Shown here: positions 1-6,281 of the stretch, piece after piece
Numbering within the stretch: position 1 is the stretch's first letter
Layout: each line of letters begins with the position of its first letter
Assembly (NCBI GenBank): GCA_903837025.1
Contig: CAILTC010000153.1
Location: 1 to 11,240 of the forward strand
Origin: an uncultured Bacteroidota bacterium
GTDB taxonomy: Bacteria; Bacteroidota; Bacteroidia; Flavobacteriales; Flavobacteriaceae
DNA: 11,240 bases
Direction: 5' to 3'
Translations under genes and position numbers: made by a program
Notes under the pieces: model-generated
Seen by the model: the letters and a program-made list of their open reading frames with translations, nothing else
The model's database searches: none
What the model was told of the DNA's origin: nothing

Positions 1-348
1 ATTGCGGCATTGATCATAGAATTCGTTAGCAAGGAAGAAAACATATTAAATCCCAATTTCAGTATTGCTGATATCTATAAACATCTTGACCTAAAACCTA
101 AAGATGTTCAGTATTGTTTTAATACAATATTAAAAAAAAAATTTACAAACCTAAAGAGAGAACTTCGGGTTGATCTTGCTAAAAAAGAATTGTTAAACGG
201 TAGATTAGAATCTCACTCTATGGAAGGAATTTGGATGAAATCTGGTTTCTCCTCTAAAACCAGTTTTTTTGTAACTTTTAAAGAAGTTACTGGCATGACA
301 CCTTTAGAATATTTAAAATCAATAGATAAAGAATCTTTAGTAGATTAA
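1..348 (+). CDS. AraC-family transcriptional regulator, C-terminal part (5' truncated by window edge)
   Basis: The reading frame is open from base 1 (codons for I-A-A) to a TAA at 346-348, giving 115 residues. The gene therefore begins outside the window, and the TTG at base 10 is not a convincing start. The visible part matches the AraC/XylS double helix-turn-helix DNA-binding domain. The first helix-turn-helix lies around SIADIYKHLDLKPKDVQ, the linker region contains LRVDLAKKELLNG, and the second is WMKSGFSSKTSFFVTFKEVTG. The closing MTPLEYLKS is the typical AraC C-terminal signature (G-x-x-P-x-x-Y/F). The protein should bind DNA and regulate transcription. Its sensor or membrane part, which would give the inducing signal, is not visible. 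No T-tract hairpin follows in the 190 bp to the next gene. The domain call is firm; target and ligand are unknown. Confidence 0.85.
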   Translation: MAALIIEFVSKEENILNPNFSIADIYKHLDLKPKDVQYCFNTILKKKFTNLKRELRVDLAKKELLNGRLESHSMEGIWMKSGFSSKTSFFVTFKEVTGMTPLEYLKSIDKESLVD

Positions 349-540
349 AATTATTTATACGATTTTTTAAATATAAATTCTTGCCCTAAATAGCCCTACA
401 TTAAGAAAAAATTCAAGTCGTTTACTCATTATAAAGAGTGAATATTAATACTTTGCCACAAAATTATGTAACAAGAATACTACTTTATAGTTTCAAATTT
501 GTATTAAAACTATTCAAATAAAAAATTTAATACATCGATT

Positions 541-765
541 ATGAACTACGAAAATTATTACTTCGGAATGAATATTATTTGGTGGATAATATGGGTCATT
601 CTACTATTTTGGATTTTTGCAATCCCTTATGATATCCCCGGTCAAAGACGGAAAAAAGAGTCTGCCTACTCTATTTTACAAAAACGATATGGGAAGGGAG
701 ATATCACAGAATCGGAGTATTTTGACAAGAAAAAAATATTAGAAGAAGAATTTCGTAAATCTTAA
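541..765 (+). CDS. small membrane-anchored SHOCT-domain protein
   Basis: This 74-residue protein starts at an ATG; no Shine-Dalgarno sequence is visible, as usual in this group. Residues about 11-28 (NIIWWIIWVILLFWIFAI) form one tryptophan-rich transmembrane helix. A basic stretch GQRRKK at 34-39 suggests a cytoplasmic C-terminal side. Residues about 42-69 look like a SHOCT module (short C-terminal domain), with the pattern ILQKRYGKGDITESEYFDKKK: a helix, a G-x-I-x-x-x-E-Y/F turn and a second helix. SHOCT modules are thought to mediate oligomerisation or attachment, but no biochemical role is established for this type. The stop is 11 bp before the following ATG at 777, so the two genes are probably co-transcribed. 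The family assignment is good; the function is unknown. Confidence 0.8.
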   Translation: MNYENYYFGMNIIWWIIWVILLFWIFAIPYDIPGQRRKKESAYSILQKRYGKGDITESEYFDKKKILEEEFRKS

Positions 766-776
766 ATTTCTACAAA

Positions 777-1115
777 ATGAAAAATAAAGAAAATTTTCCA
801 AAAGCATCCAATGAGCAAATACAAAACAAAGATGGATATCCAAAATATCCTGAAAGTGAAGATATTTATAATAAATTTGACAAAGAATTTGATATCGATC
901 CAGAAGATATTTCCAAAAAAAAGCCTGTTGAAAATGATGAAGACCCAGAATGGAATGAAAGAGATATAGATCTAGAACATCCGGGAGATGATCTCGATGT
1001 TCCAGGATCTGAACTTGATGATGAGCAAGAAAATATAGGTAGCGAAGACGAAGAAAATAATTTTTACAGCATCGGCGGTGACAATCATAACGATTTAGAG
1101 GAAGATGACCAATAA
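777..1115 (+). CDS. highly acidic conserved hypothetical protein
   Basis: The protein has 112 residues, of which 39 are Asp or Glu (about 35 percent) against 11 Lys/Arg, so it is strongly anionic. There is no signal peptide or membrane segment. Low-complexity acidic blocks alternate with motif-like segments: YPKYPESEDIYNK (21-33), DPEDISKKK (41-49), DDLDVPGSELDDEQENIGSEDEENN in the middle (71-95), and YSIGGDNHNDLEE near the end (97-109). I recall short proteins with this P-E-S-E-D-I-Y, D-L-D-V-P-G-S and I-G-S-E-D-E-E-N order as common and conserved in Flavobacteriaceae, but I know of no function. It is probably disordered and cytoplasmic. It follows the SHOCT gene by 11 bp and is likely its operon partner. 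A reverse-strand open frame across the same bases is an artefact of GAT/GAA-rich codons. Confidence 0.75.
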   Translation: MKNKENFPKASNEQIQNKDGYPKYPESEDIYNKFDKEFDIDPEDISKKKPVENDEDPEWNERDIDLEHPGDDLDVPGSELDDEQENIGSEDEENNFYSIGGDNHNDLEEDDQ

Positions 1116-1235
1116 TAAATGTATCCTTGCCAACAATCGAGAGCAAACAATAATAATTTAAAGTTTACAGCAATTTTGATAGATCACATTAAATGCTAAT
1201 TGGAATGGGCACAGTTTGCAAAAATGCACGCGCGC

Positions 1236-1317
1236 TTGTGGAGCTATTCGATTATTTTTAAATATGATAAATTTATTCTAATTAAAAACTGCTACAAACT
1301 TCTCTCGAATAGCACAA
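1236..1317. repeat. nested inverted repeat in the gene-free stretch before the terminator
   Basis: An outer pair of arms, TTGTG-GAG-CTATTCGA at 1236-1251 and TCGAATAGCACAA at 1305-1317, is complementary over 13 bp with a 3-nt bulge (GAG) on the left arm. Inside it lies a second perfect pair, TTTTTAA at 1255-1261 and TTAAAAA at 1282-1288. The stretch just to the left (1225-1235) contains a GCGCGC core, which is GC-rich for this sequence. The structure ends 14 bp before the terminator hairpin at 1332, so a short structured transcript is possible. It could equally be the scar of a mobile element, since the neighbouring frames are decayed. No protein-coding frame or tRNA cloverleaf is visible in 1116-1387. 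Confidence 0.5.
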
Positions 1318-1331
1318 CATCAGTAACCAAG

Positions 1332-1368
1332 ATCCTCAAACCTAAATTTGAGGATTTTTCGTTTTTTT
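1332..1368 (+). terminator. Rho-independent terminator
   Basis: A perfect 9-bp stem is formed by ATCCTCAAA (1332-1340) and TTTGAGGAT (1347-1355) with a six-base loop CCTAAA. It is followed by a T-rich tract at 1356-1368 broken only by CG. The tract lies only on the right side, so it ends plus-strand transcription. It could serve the SHOCT/acidic gene unit, although it is 216 bp past the acidic gene stop, or a separate short RNA carrying the inverted repeat just upstream. Confidence 0.8.
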
Positions 1369-1387
1369 AAATTTCAATACTTTTTCT

Positions 1388-1600
1388 ATGCAAGAAAACA
1401 AATCCAACATCCTGATTTATCAAACCGAAGAAGGCGTTACAAAAATAGAAACCCAACTTCTGGACGAAACAGTTTGGCTTACCCAAGCACAACTTTGTGA
1501 ATTGTTTCAAAAGTCAAAATCAACCGTTAATGAGCACCTTAAAATATTTTTGAAGAAGTATAATTTCCTAGATGACAAAGAAATCCGTGCTCATTACTAA
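1388..1600 (+). pseudogene. RhuM-family protein, decayed N-terminal fragment
   Basis: The open frame gives 70 residues. ILIYQTEEGVTKIETQLLDETVWLTQAQLCELF followed by QKSKSTVNEHLK matches the N-terminus of the RhuM (virulence protein RhuM, COG3943) family, including the hallmark VWLTQAQ-x-x-ELF. Full-length members are several hundred residues, so most of the protein is missing. Around 1543-1560 the frame reads KIFLKKY, but the plus-one frame reads N-I-F-E-E. That is the expected continuation of the family (H-I-K-N-I-F-E-E-G-E-L), so a small deletion in the A-rich stretch near 1540-1545 has shifted the frame. It appears to be shifted back before LDDKEIR and then ends at TAATAA. RhuM-like genes are often found near restriction-modification or mobile loci. 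This copy is very unlikely to be functional. Confidence 0.75.
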
Positions 1601-1616
1601 TAAATCTTAAAAAAAA

Positions 1617-1749
1617 ATGTATACCAAAACGAGACGAACTACATCATTACCCTTTGTTTCAAAAAGCAGAACAAATTTTTAAAATCACCCAAGGATTAGT
1701 CGAAACTATTCCCGATGACCATGAATTTCTACAACAAACTAAAGTTTAA
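1617..1749 (+). pseudogene. frameshifted fragment of a small hypothetical protein
   Basis: An ATG at 1617 opens MYTKTRRTTSLP, and this frame ends at a TAA after 21 codons. The plus-one frame from about 1650 continues PLFQKAEQIFKITQGLVE and then TIPDDHEFLQQTKV, up to the TAA at 1747-1749. Joined across the shift near 1655, they make one sensible 42-residue helical N-terminus (MYTKTRRTTSL + PLFQKAEQ...). The pattern L-F-x-K-A-E-x-I-F resembles a short helical hypothetical protein that I recall from Bacteroidota, but I cannot name it. It lacks the rest of that protein and stops 6 bp from the convergent ABC transporter stop, so a deletion may have removed its 3' part. Its identity is uncertain. 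Confidence 0.5.
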
Positions 1750-1755
1750 CCTTCC

Positions 1756-3510
1756 TTATACTATTTTTTTTTCTCCAATTTGCTGTCTCCACATGGCATA
1801 ATACAGCCCTTTTTCATTCAATAAATCTTGGTGTTTACCTTGTTCGATGATAGCTCCCTGTTCTAGCACATATATTTTGTCAGCATGCATAATGGTAGAC
1901 AAACGATGGGCTATCAATACTGTAATTTGATCTTGTTTTGAAGATATACTTCGAATGGTTTGCGTAATTTCTTCTTCCGTAATGGAGTCCAAGGCGGAAG
2001 TGGCTTCATCAAATAACAGTAATCTTGGATTTCTCAATAGCGCTCTTGCAATAGATAATCGCTGTTTTTCCCCGCCAGAAACTTTAATCCCTCCTTCTCC
2101 AATGGTAGTATATAATCCTTTTTCGGCACGATCCAATAAATTTTTACAAGCAGATTTTTGCAATACATCATTTATTTCGGCATCGGTAGCGTTTGGTTTT
2201 ACAAACAATAAATTGTCTTTGATGGTTCCTGAGAATAATTGTGCATCTTGAGTCACAAAACCCAATTGTTGTCTCAATTCGGTTAAGTCAATATCTTTTG
2301 AATTTATTTCATTATAAAAAATATTCCCTTCCTCTGGAGTATATAATCCAACCAACATTTTAACTAATGTAGTTTTGCCACTTCCCGATGGTCCTACAAA
2401 AGCGATAGTTTCTCCAGCTTTGGCCTGAAAAGAGATATTTTTAACAGCATAAGTAGAGGCCGTTTGGTGCTTAAATGAAATGTTCGAAAATCTCAAATTA
2501 TTAATAAACCCAATGGTTTTTGGATGCAAAGGTCTCTCTTCACTTTTAGCATTCATCAAATTACCAAAATTATCCATCGAAGCTTTGGTTTCATTATAAT
2601 TCGCTATAACATTTCCGAGTTCCTGTAGTGGATTAAACAAAAAGAAGGCGAAAAACATCAGCGTAATCAAATCTCCGGGCTTGATGATTCCCTGAAAAAT
2701 AAATAGGTACAGTCCAAAAACTAAAGCCGTTCTCATAAAATGAACGGTTGACCCCTGAACAAAACTCAAAGAACGAATAAACCGCACTTTCTTCAACTCC
2801 AGTCCTAATATTTTTATTGTAGTACTGTTCAAACGGTTCACTTCCTGCTCCGTTAAACCCAAACTTTTAACTAATTCAATATTGCGTAATGATTCGGTTG
2901 TTGCGCCAGCCAAAGCAGTTGTTTCACCCAATATTTCTCTGGAAACTTTTTTGATTTTTTTACCCAAAAAAGAACTGATAAACGCAATAACTGGAACTGT
3001 TGCTAAAAAAAGGGGACCCAACAACCAATGGATACTGAAGGCATAAGCAACAACAAATGTGATTCCGATAAGGGATTGAAAAACCAATGAAATAGATAAA
3101 GTGATGAACTTTTCACAATCTATTTTTACTTTCTGGAGTTTTCCCAATGTCTCACCGCTTCGTTGATCTTCAAAATCTTGAAAAGGTAACTCCAATGCTT
3201 TTTGAATACCATCAGTATACATTTTAGCTCCAGTACGTTGAATTATAATATTGGTGAAATAATCCTGAAAATTTTTGGCTATTCTCGACATCATTGCGGC
3301 TCCTACAGATAAGGCCAACCAACCTAAAACGGTTTTTGTAAAATTTGGAAAATTATGGTTGAAATTAGCTACTCCAACCCCGCATTGGTTCAATAATTTA
3401 CCTATAATAATAGAGTCGCATAAAGAAAAACATTGATTAATTGCTGCTAAAAATAAAGCCAAGAACAATAAAGGCTTGTGTTGTTTGATATAGGTATATA
3501 ATATTTTCAT
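1756..3510 (-). CDS. ABC exporter, fused permease and ATPase (MsbA-like)
   Basis: This 584-residue half-transporter is complete and works as a homo- or heterodimer in the inner membrane, using ATP to export a substrate. Residues 1 to about 320 form the six-helix exporter domain, with clear hydrophobic segments near 12-32, 60-76, 137-157, 161-181 and 261-295. The nucleotide-binding domain covers about 338-578. It shows Walker A GPSGSGKT (373-380), a Q-loop at Q421, signature VSGGEKQ (477-483), Walker B LLLFDEA (497-503), D-loop SALD (505-508) and the H-loop histidine H535. All ATPase residues are intact. The ATG at 3508-3510 fits the promoter seen 23 bp upstream. The gene is divergent from aguB, and its stop is 6 bp from a pseudogene with no terminator between. 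The substrate (lipid, peptide or drug) cannot be told from sequence. Confidence 0.93.
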   Translation of the reverse strand: MKILYTYIKQHKPLLFLALFLAAINQCFSLCDSIIIGKLLNQCGVGVANFNHNFPNFTKTVLGWLALSVGAAMMSRIAKNFQDYFTNIIIQRTGAKMYTDGIQKALELPFQDFEDQRSGETLGKLQKVKIDCEKFITLSISLVFQSLIGITFVVAYAFSIHWLLGPLFLATVPVIAFISSFLGKKIKKVSREILGETTALAGATTESLRNIELVKSLGLTEQEVNRLNSTTIKILGLELKKVRFIRSLSFVQGSTVHFMRTALVFGLYLFIFQGIIKPGDLITLMFFAFFLFNPLQELGNVIANYNETKASMDNFGNLMNAKSEERPLHPKTIGFINNLRFSNISFKHQTASTYAVKNISFQAKAGETIAFVGPSGSGKTTLVKMLVGLYTPEEGNIFYNEINSKDIDLTELRQQLGFVTQDAQLFSGTIKDNLLFVKPNATDAEINDVLQKSACKNLLDRAEKGLYTTIGEGGIKVSGGEKQRLSIARALLRNPRLLLFDEATSALDSITEEEITQTIRSISSKQDQITVLIAHRLSTIMHADKIYVLEQGAIIEQGKHQDLLNEKGLYYAMWRQQIGEKKIV

Positions 3511-3533
3511 GGTACTTTTTAAAAATTGAAATG

Positions 3534-3567
3534 CAAAACTACAACTATTGAATCAAAATTGACTCAA
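3534..3567 (-). promoter_or_regulatory. flavobacterial promoter of the ABC exporter gene
   Basis: On the minus strand the -7 element is TAGTTTTG (3541 down to 3534), an exact match to TAnnTTTG. A TTG at 3567-3565 lies 23 bp upstream and can serve as the -33 element; 17-23 bp spacing is known for Flavobacterium promoters. The ATG of the exporter follows the -7 element after 23 bp. Confidence 0.6.
3548..3567. repeat. inverted repeat overlapping the ABC promoter (possible operator)
   Basis: TTGAATCA (3548-3555), AAAT, TGACTCAA (3560-3567) form two 8-bp arms with one mismatch around a 4-bp spacer. This is the size and form of a dimeric regulator site. It covers the -33 TTG of the exporter promoter, where a bound protein would block transcription. 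There is no evidence beyond symmetry, and the sequence is AT-rich. Confidence 0.35.
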
Positions 3568-3670
3568 TAATAACACAACATATCTTTAGTTGAAATTTTC
3601 ATTTTCCATCAAATACAAAGTAAAGCGAAGTATCCACAATTCAGACTAATTCATAAAAAATACAATTCTC

Positions 3671-3705
3671 TTTGCTCCTACTCTTTATAAAATTAACTAT
3701 TTTTG
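3671..3705 (+). promoter_or_regulatory. flavobacterial promoter of aguB
   Basis: TATTTTTG at 3698-3705 matches TAnnTTTG exactly. TTTG at 3671-3674 lies 23 bp upstream as a -33 candidate. The ATG of aguB begins 18 bases after the -7 element. This also decides the start: the in-frame TTG at 3703 falls inside the -7 element and would not be transcribed. Confidence 0.65.
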
Positions 3706-3723
3706 CAATCTAAATTTTGCCTT

Positions 3724-4611
3724 ATGCCAAAGAATAAATACAAAATAGCAGTTATTCAATTGAACCTAAATGATGTTGCCGAAAACAACTTAAAAAAATG
3801 TGTAAGTTGGATACGTGATGCTGCCAGTCAAGGTGCCGAAGTGATTTCGTTACCAGAATTGTATAGCAGTCACTATTTTTGTCAGAGTGAAGATGTTGAT
3901 AATTTTGCGTTAGCAGAACCATTGTATAGCACTTCATTTATTGCTTTTAGTGCTTTGGCAAAGGAATTAGGCGTGGTAATTATTGTTCCTTTCTTCGAGA
4001 AAAGAATGGCAGGAATTTACCATAATAGTGCTTATATCATCGATACTGACGGTTCGGAAGCGGGATTATACCGCAAAATGCACATTCCGGACGATCCTCA
4101 TTTTTATGAAAAATTCTATTTTACACCTGGAGATATTGGTTTTAAAGCATTTCCAACCAACAAAGGAAAAATTGGAACCCTAATTTGTTGGGATCAATGG
4201 TTTCCCGAAGCGGCTCGTTTGACGGCTTTGCAAGGTGCCGAAGTTTTATTTTACCCAACAGCAATTGGTTGGCACCCTTTAGAAAAAGACGAATATGGAG
4301 TGAACCAACACGGTGCTTGGATGAACGTTATGAAAGGTCACGCTGTGGCAAATGGTGTTTATGTTGCTGCCGCAAACCGTATTGGCTTAGAACAATATAT
4401 TGAAGGAACAGCAGGAATTCAGTTTTGGGGTTCTTCATTTATTGCTGGCCCACAAGGTGAAATTTTGGCGCAAGCCTCACACGATAAAGAAGAAATACTG
4501 ATTGCCGTAGTTGACTTGGATCTTCAAGAAAACGTTCGCCAGAATTGGCCATTTTTTAGAGACCGACGAATTGATGCTTTTGGAGAGATTACAAAAAGAG
4601 CAATCGATTAA
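3724..4611 (+). CDS. aguB: N-carbamoylputrescine amidase
   Basis: This 295-residue member of the nitrilase (carbon-nitrogen hydrolase) superfamily hydrolyses N-carbamoylputrescine to putrescine, ammonia and CO2, the last step of the agmatine route to polyamines. The catalytic triad is visible: Glu45 in LPELYSSHYFCQ, Lys118 in YRKMHIPDDPHFYEK, and Cys155 in LICWDQWFPEAARL. The YFCQ and HIPDDPHFYEKFYFTPGD segments are typical of AguB rather than of general nitrilases. WPFFRDRRIDAF near residues 275-286 matches the usual C-terminus of this subfamily. The length is normal for the family. The ATG at 3724 is chosen because the promoter -7 element overlaps the only earlier start codon in frame. The partner enzyme AguA is encoded at 6282-7322, with a barrel gene between. 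The protein is cytoplasmic. Confidence 0.93.
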   Translation: MPKNKYKIAVIQLNLNDVAENNLKKCVSWIRDAASQGAEVISLPELYSSHYFCQSEDVDNFALAEPLYSTSFIAFSALAKELGVVIIVPFFEKRMAGIYHNSAYIIDTDGSEAGLYRKMHIPDDPHFYEKFYFTPGDIGFKAFPTNKGKIGTLICWDQWFPEAARLTALQGAEVLFYPTAIGWHPLEKDEYGVNQHGAWMNVMKGHAVANGVYVAAANRIGLEQYIEGTAGIQFWGSSFIAGPQGEILAQASHDKEEILIAVVDLDLQENVRQNWPFFRDRRIDAFGEITKRAID

Positions 4612-4626
4612 TCGTAAAATTAAAAA

Positions 4627-4652
4627 AAAATTATAGATTCATCTATAGTTTT
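4627..4652 (+). terminator. possible terminator of aguB
   Basis: An 11-bp stem is formed by AAAATTATAGA (4627-4637) and TCTATAGTTTT (4642-4652), with one T-G wobble and the loop TTCA. It begins 15 bp after the aguB stop. The T-tract is only four bases and the stem is AT-rich, so it is a weak candidate. The A-run on the left means it might work in either direction. Confidence 0.4.
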
Positions 4653-4801
4653 AGAGGTAACTATCATAGATTTTGACCTAAATCTAATTTTGAAAATCCA
4701 AATATCAACATTGGTATTGAACGCACAAACAATAAATTTAATGACGTAACAAACAGTAATTAAATTAAATAAAATACAACTAGTTGCGCCTCATTAATTG
4801 A

Positions 4802-4831
4802 TTTGTGATTTTTGTCTATTTAGTATATTTT
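4802..4831 (+). promoter_or_regulatory. candidate promoter of the outer-membrane barrel gene
   Basis: TTTG at 4802-4805 is followed after 18 bp by TATATTTT (4824-4831), one mismatch from TAnnTTTG. The barrel gene start codon lies 25 bp downstream. Spacing is good, but the -7 match is imperfect. Confidence 0.35.
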
Positions 4832-4856
4832 CTTTTAATTTTAAAATAAATATTTT

Positions 4857-6098
4857 TTGAAACTACTCTTATTAATACTATTGACAAACTTTGCACTAAC
4901 ACTACAAGCGCAAGACACTGGCATAAATTCAGATGCATTTGTCGATAAAAAAATTACCACAGAAATAGCCCCTGACTATACTAAAGAAAGAGATATAGCC
5001 GATGTATATTACAAGTTTATAAAAAAGAAAAAAGATTCGTTGCAGAATACTGAAAATGGAGGGCACAAAGTACAGTTCTCCTTTATACCCGCACTAGGCT
5101 ATACACTACAAACTGGTTTTGCTGGCATTGTCAGTACCAACTTAGGTTTCTATGCTGGCGAAGCTAAAAATCAAAAAATATCAAGTATTTCTACAAGTTT
5201 TACCTATTCACAACATCAACAATCCATCATTCCTTTTGTTGCTAATATTTGGACAAAAGACAACCAACTAAATATCATTACCGATATTAGGTATATTAAA
5301 TATCCCTCCCAAATTTTTGGTTTAGCAGGTAAAACCGATCCGAACACGGGTTATACTGTTGATTTTTCGGGATTCAAGTTTCATCAAACAGTTTTAAAGG
5401 AAGTTACCAAAAATACTTTTTTAGGCATCGGCTATTTTTATGATCGTTTTTGGAAAATAAAACCATTGGATCTTTCCAATCAAAATATCGATAATATAAT
5501 AGACACTAAATTAGGTTCAAGCGAGTTAGCTTCGGGCTTAGTTTTGAATTTTTTGTTCGACAATCGTCTTAATCAAATTTATCCCGAACAAGGTTGGCAT
5601 TGCGACATCAGTTATCGAGCTAATTCTACCGCATTGGGAAGTCAAAGCAACTGGCAATCCGTTCAAGCTGATATTCGTACGTACACCCATTTTCCGGAAG
5701 GTTCAAAAAACGTACTGAGTTTTTGGAGTTTTGATTGGTTTACGACAAGCAAAAACGCATCGCCTTATTTAATGCTACCAAGTACCGGTTGGGATGACCA
5801 ATATAATACAGGACGAGGCTATATCCAAGGAAGATTTAGAGGACGAAATATGTTTTATTTAGAAAGTGAATACAGATATCGAATCAGTAAAAACGGATTA
5901 TTAGGCGGGGTTGTTTTTGGAAATGTTCAATATTTTTCGAGCGATATTTCAACAGCAGCGAACAAGCCAAACCCTGGAGCTGGACTTGGGATAAGACTAA
6001 GACTAAACAAACACTCAGGGGCAAATCTTTGTTTAGATTATGGAATTGGAGCCGATGGTTCGAGAGGTTTTTTTGTTAATTTAGGAGAGGTTTTTTAG
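4857..6098 (+). CDS. Omp85-like (bacterial surface antigen) outer-membrane beta-barrel protein, no POTRA domains
   Basis: The protein has 413 residues. Residues 1-18 (M/L-K-L-L-L-L-I-L-L...L-Q-A) form a signal peptide with cleavage likely before Q19. The start must be the TTG at 4857: a TAA lies in frame at 4842-4844, and the first methionine codon in the frame is residue 306. After about 50 polar residues, a run of alternating beta strands fills the rest and ends in a terminal Phe (GEVF), as in outer-membrane barrels. FDNRLNQIYPEQGWHCDISYR-like residues (234-254) and GRGYIQGRFRGRNMFYLESEYR (319-340) match the D-N-R...P-x-x-G-W and R-G-Y/F...E-Y-R motifs of the Omp85 barrel. No POTRA repeats precede the barrel, so it is not BamA. 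It may be a small transport or assembly pore; its partner is unknown. It lies between aguB and aguA. Confidence 0.75.
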   Translation: MKLLLLILLTNFALTLQAQDTGINSDAFVDKKITTEIAPDYTKERDIADVYYKFIKKKKDSLQNTENGGHKVQFSFIPALGYTLQTGFAGIVSTNLGFYAGEAKNQKISSISTSFTYSQHQQSIIPFVANIWTKDNQLNIITDIRYIKYPSQIFGLAGKTDPNTGYTVDFSGFKFHQTVLKEVTKNTFLGIGYFYDRFWKIKPLDLSNQNIDNIIDTKLGSSELASGLVLNFLFDNRLNQIYPEQGWHCDISYRANSTALGSQSNWQSVQADIRTYTHFPEGSKNVLSFWSFDWFTTSKNASPYLMLPSTGWDDQYNTGRGYIQGRFRGRNMFYLESEYRYRISKNGLLGGVVFGNVQYFSSDISTAANKPNPGAGLGIRLRLNKHSGANLCLDYGIGADGSRGFFVNLGEVF

Positions 6099-6255
6099 CT
6101 TTCTTTGAAAATTTTAGAACCCTCCAATATTTCATTCTATTTAACTAAATAATTTTAATTTTCTTTGACATAAAGGGATAAATTCTTAAAAAAAAGTCAA
6201 GACTAACCCAAATAAGTTCTTCTAAATAACTTTTTTTATCTTATTTGTAAATCAT

Positions 6256-6263
6256 TACTTTTG
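6256..6263 (+). promoter_or_regulatory. flavobacterial -7 element of aguA
   Basis: TACTTTTG matches TAnnTTTG exactly. It sits 18 bases before the aguA ATG, the same distance as the -7 element of aguB. No good -33 TTG is found at the expected distance. The in-frame TTG at 6261 lies inside the element, which rules it out as a start. Confidence 0.55.
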
Positions 6264-6281
6264 TCTTGCAAAAACACTATC

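Noticed and set aside
421..442. Hairpin TTTACTC/GAGTGAA between the AraC gene and the SHOCT gene
   Set aside because: It has a 7-bp stem with one wobble and no T-tract. It is neither a clear terminator nor a known regulatory motif.
739..1146. 135-codon open frame on the minus strand opposite the acidic protein gene
   Set aside because: It exists because the acidic gene is rich in GAT/GAA/GAC codons, whose reverse complements are rarely stops. Its product is low-complexity and resembles nothing, while the plus-strand frame fits a known type of protein and an operon.
1140..1330. tRNA or other known RNA gene before the terminator
   Set aside because: No cloverleaf, T-psi-C-like loop or anticodon arm could be placed. 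Only the inverted repeats are supported.
1955..2251. Plus-strand open frame inside the ABC exporter gene
   Set aside because: It lies wholly within the ATP-binding domain, whose motifs are all intact on the minus strand.
3703..3723. Upstream TTG start for aguB adding seven residues
   Set aside because: The TTG is part of an exact TAnnTTTG promoter element, and the added residues are not family-like. ATG 3724 is better.
6214..6237. Hairpin AAGTT/AACTT followed by a T-run as terminator of the barrel gene
   Set aside because: The stem is only 5 bp with a 9-base loop, it lies over 110 bp past the stop, and it is close to the aguA promoter. It is too weak to call.
6261..6281. Upstream TTG start for aguA adding seven residues
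   Set aside because: The TTG lies within the TACTTTTG promoter element. ATG 6282 opens the normal family N-terminus.
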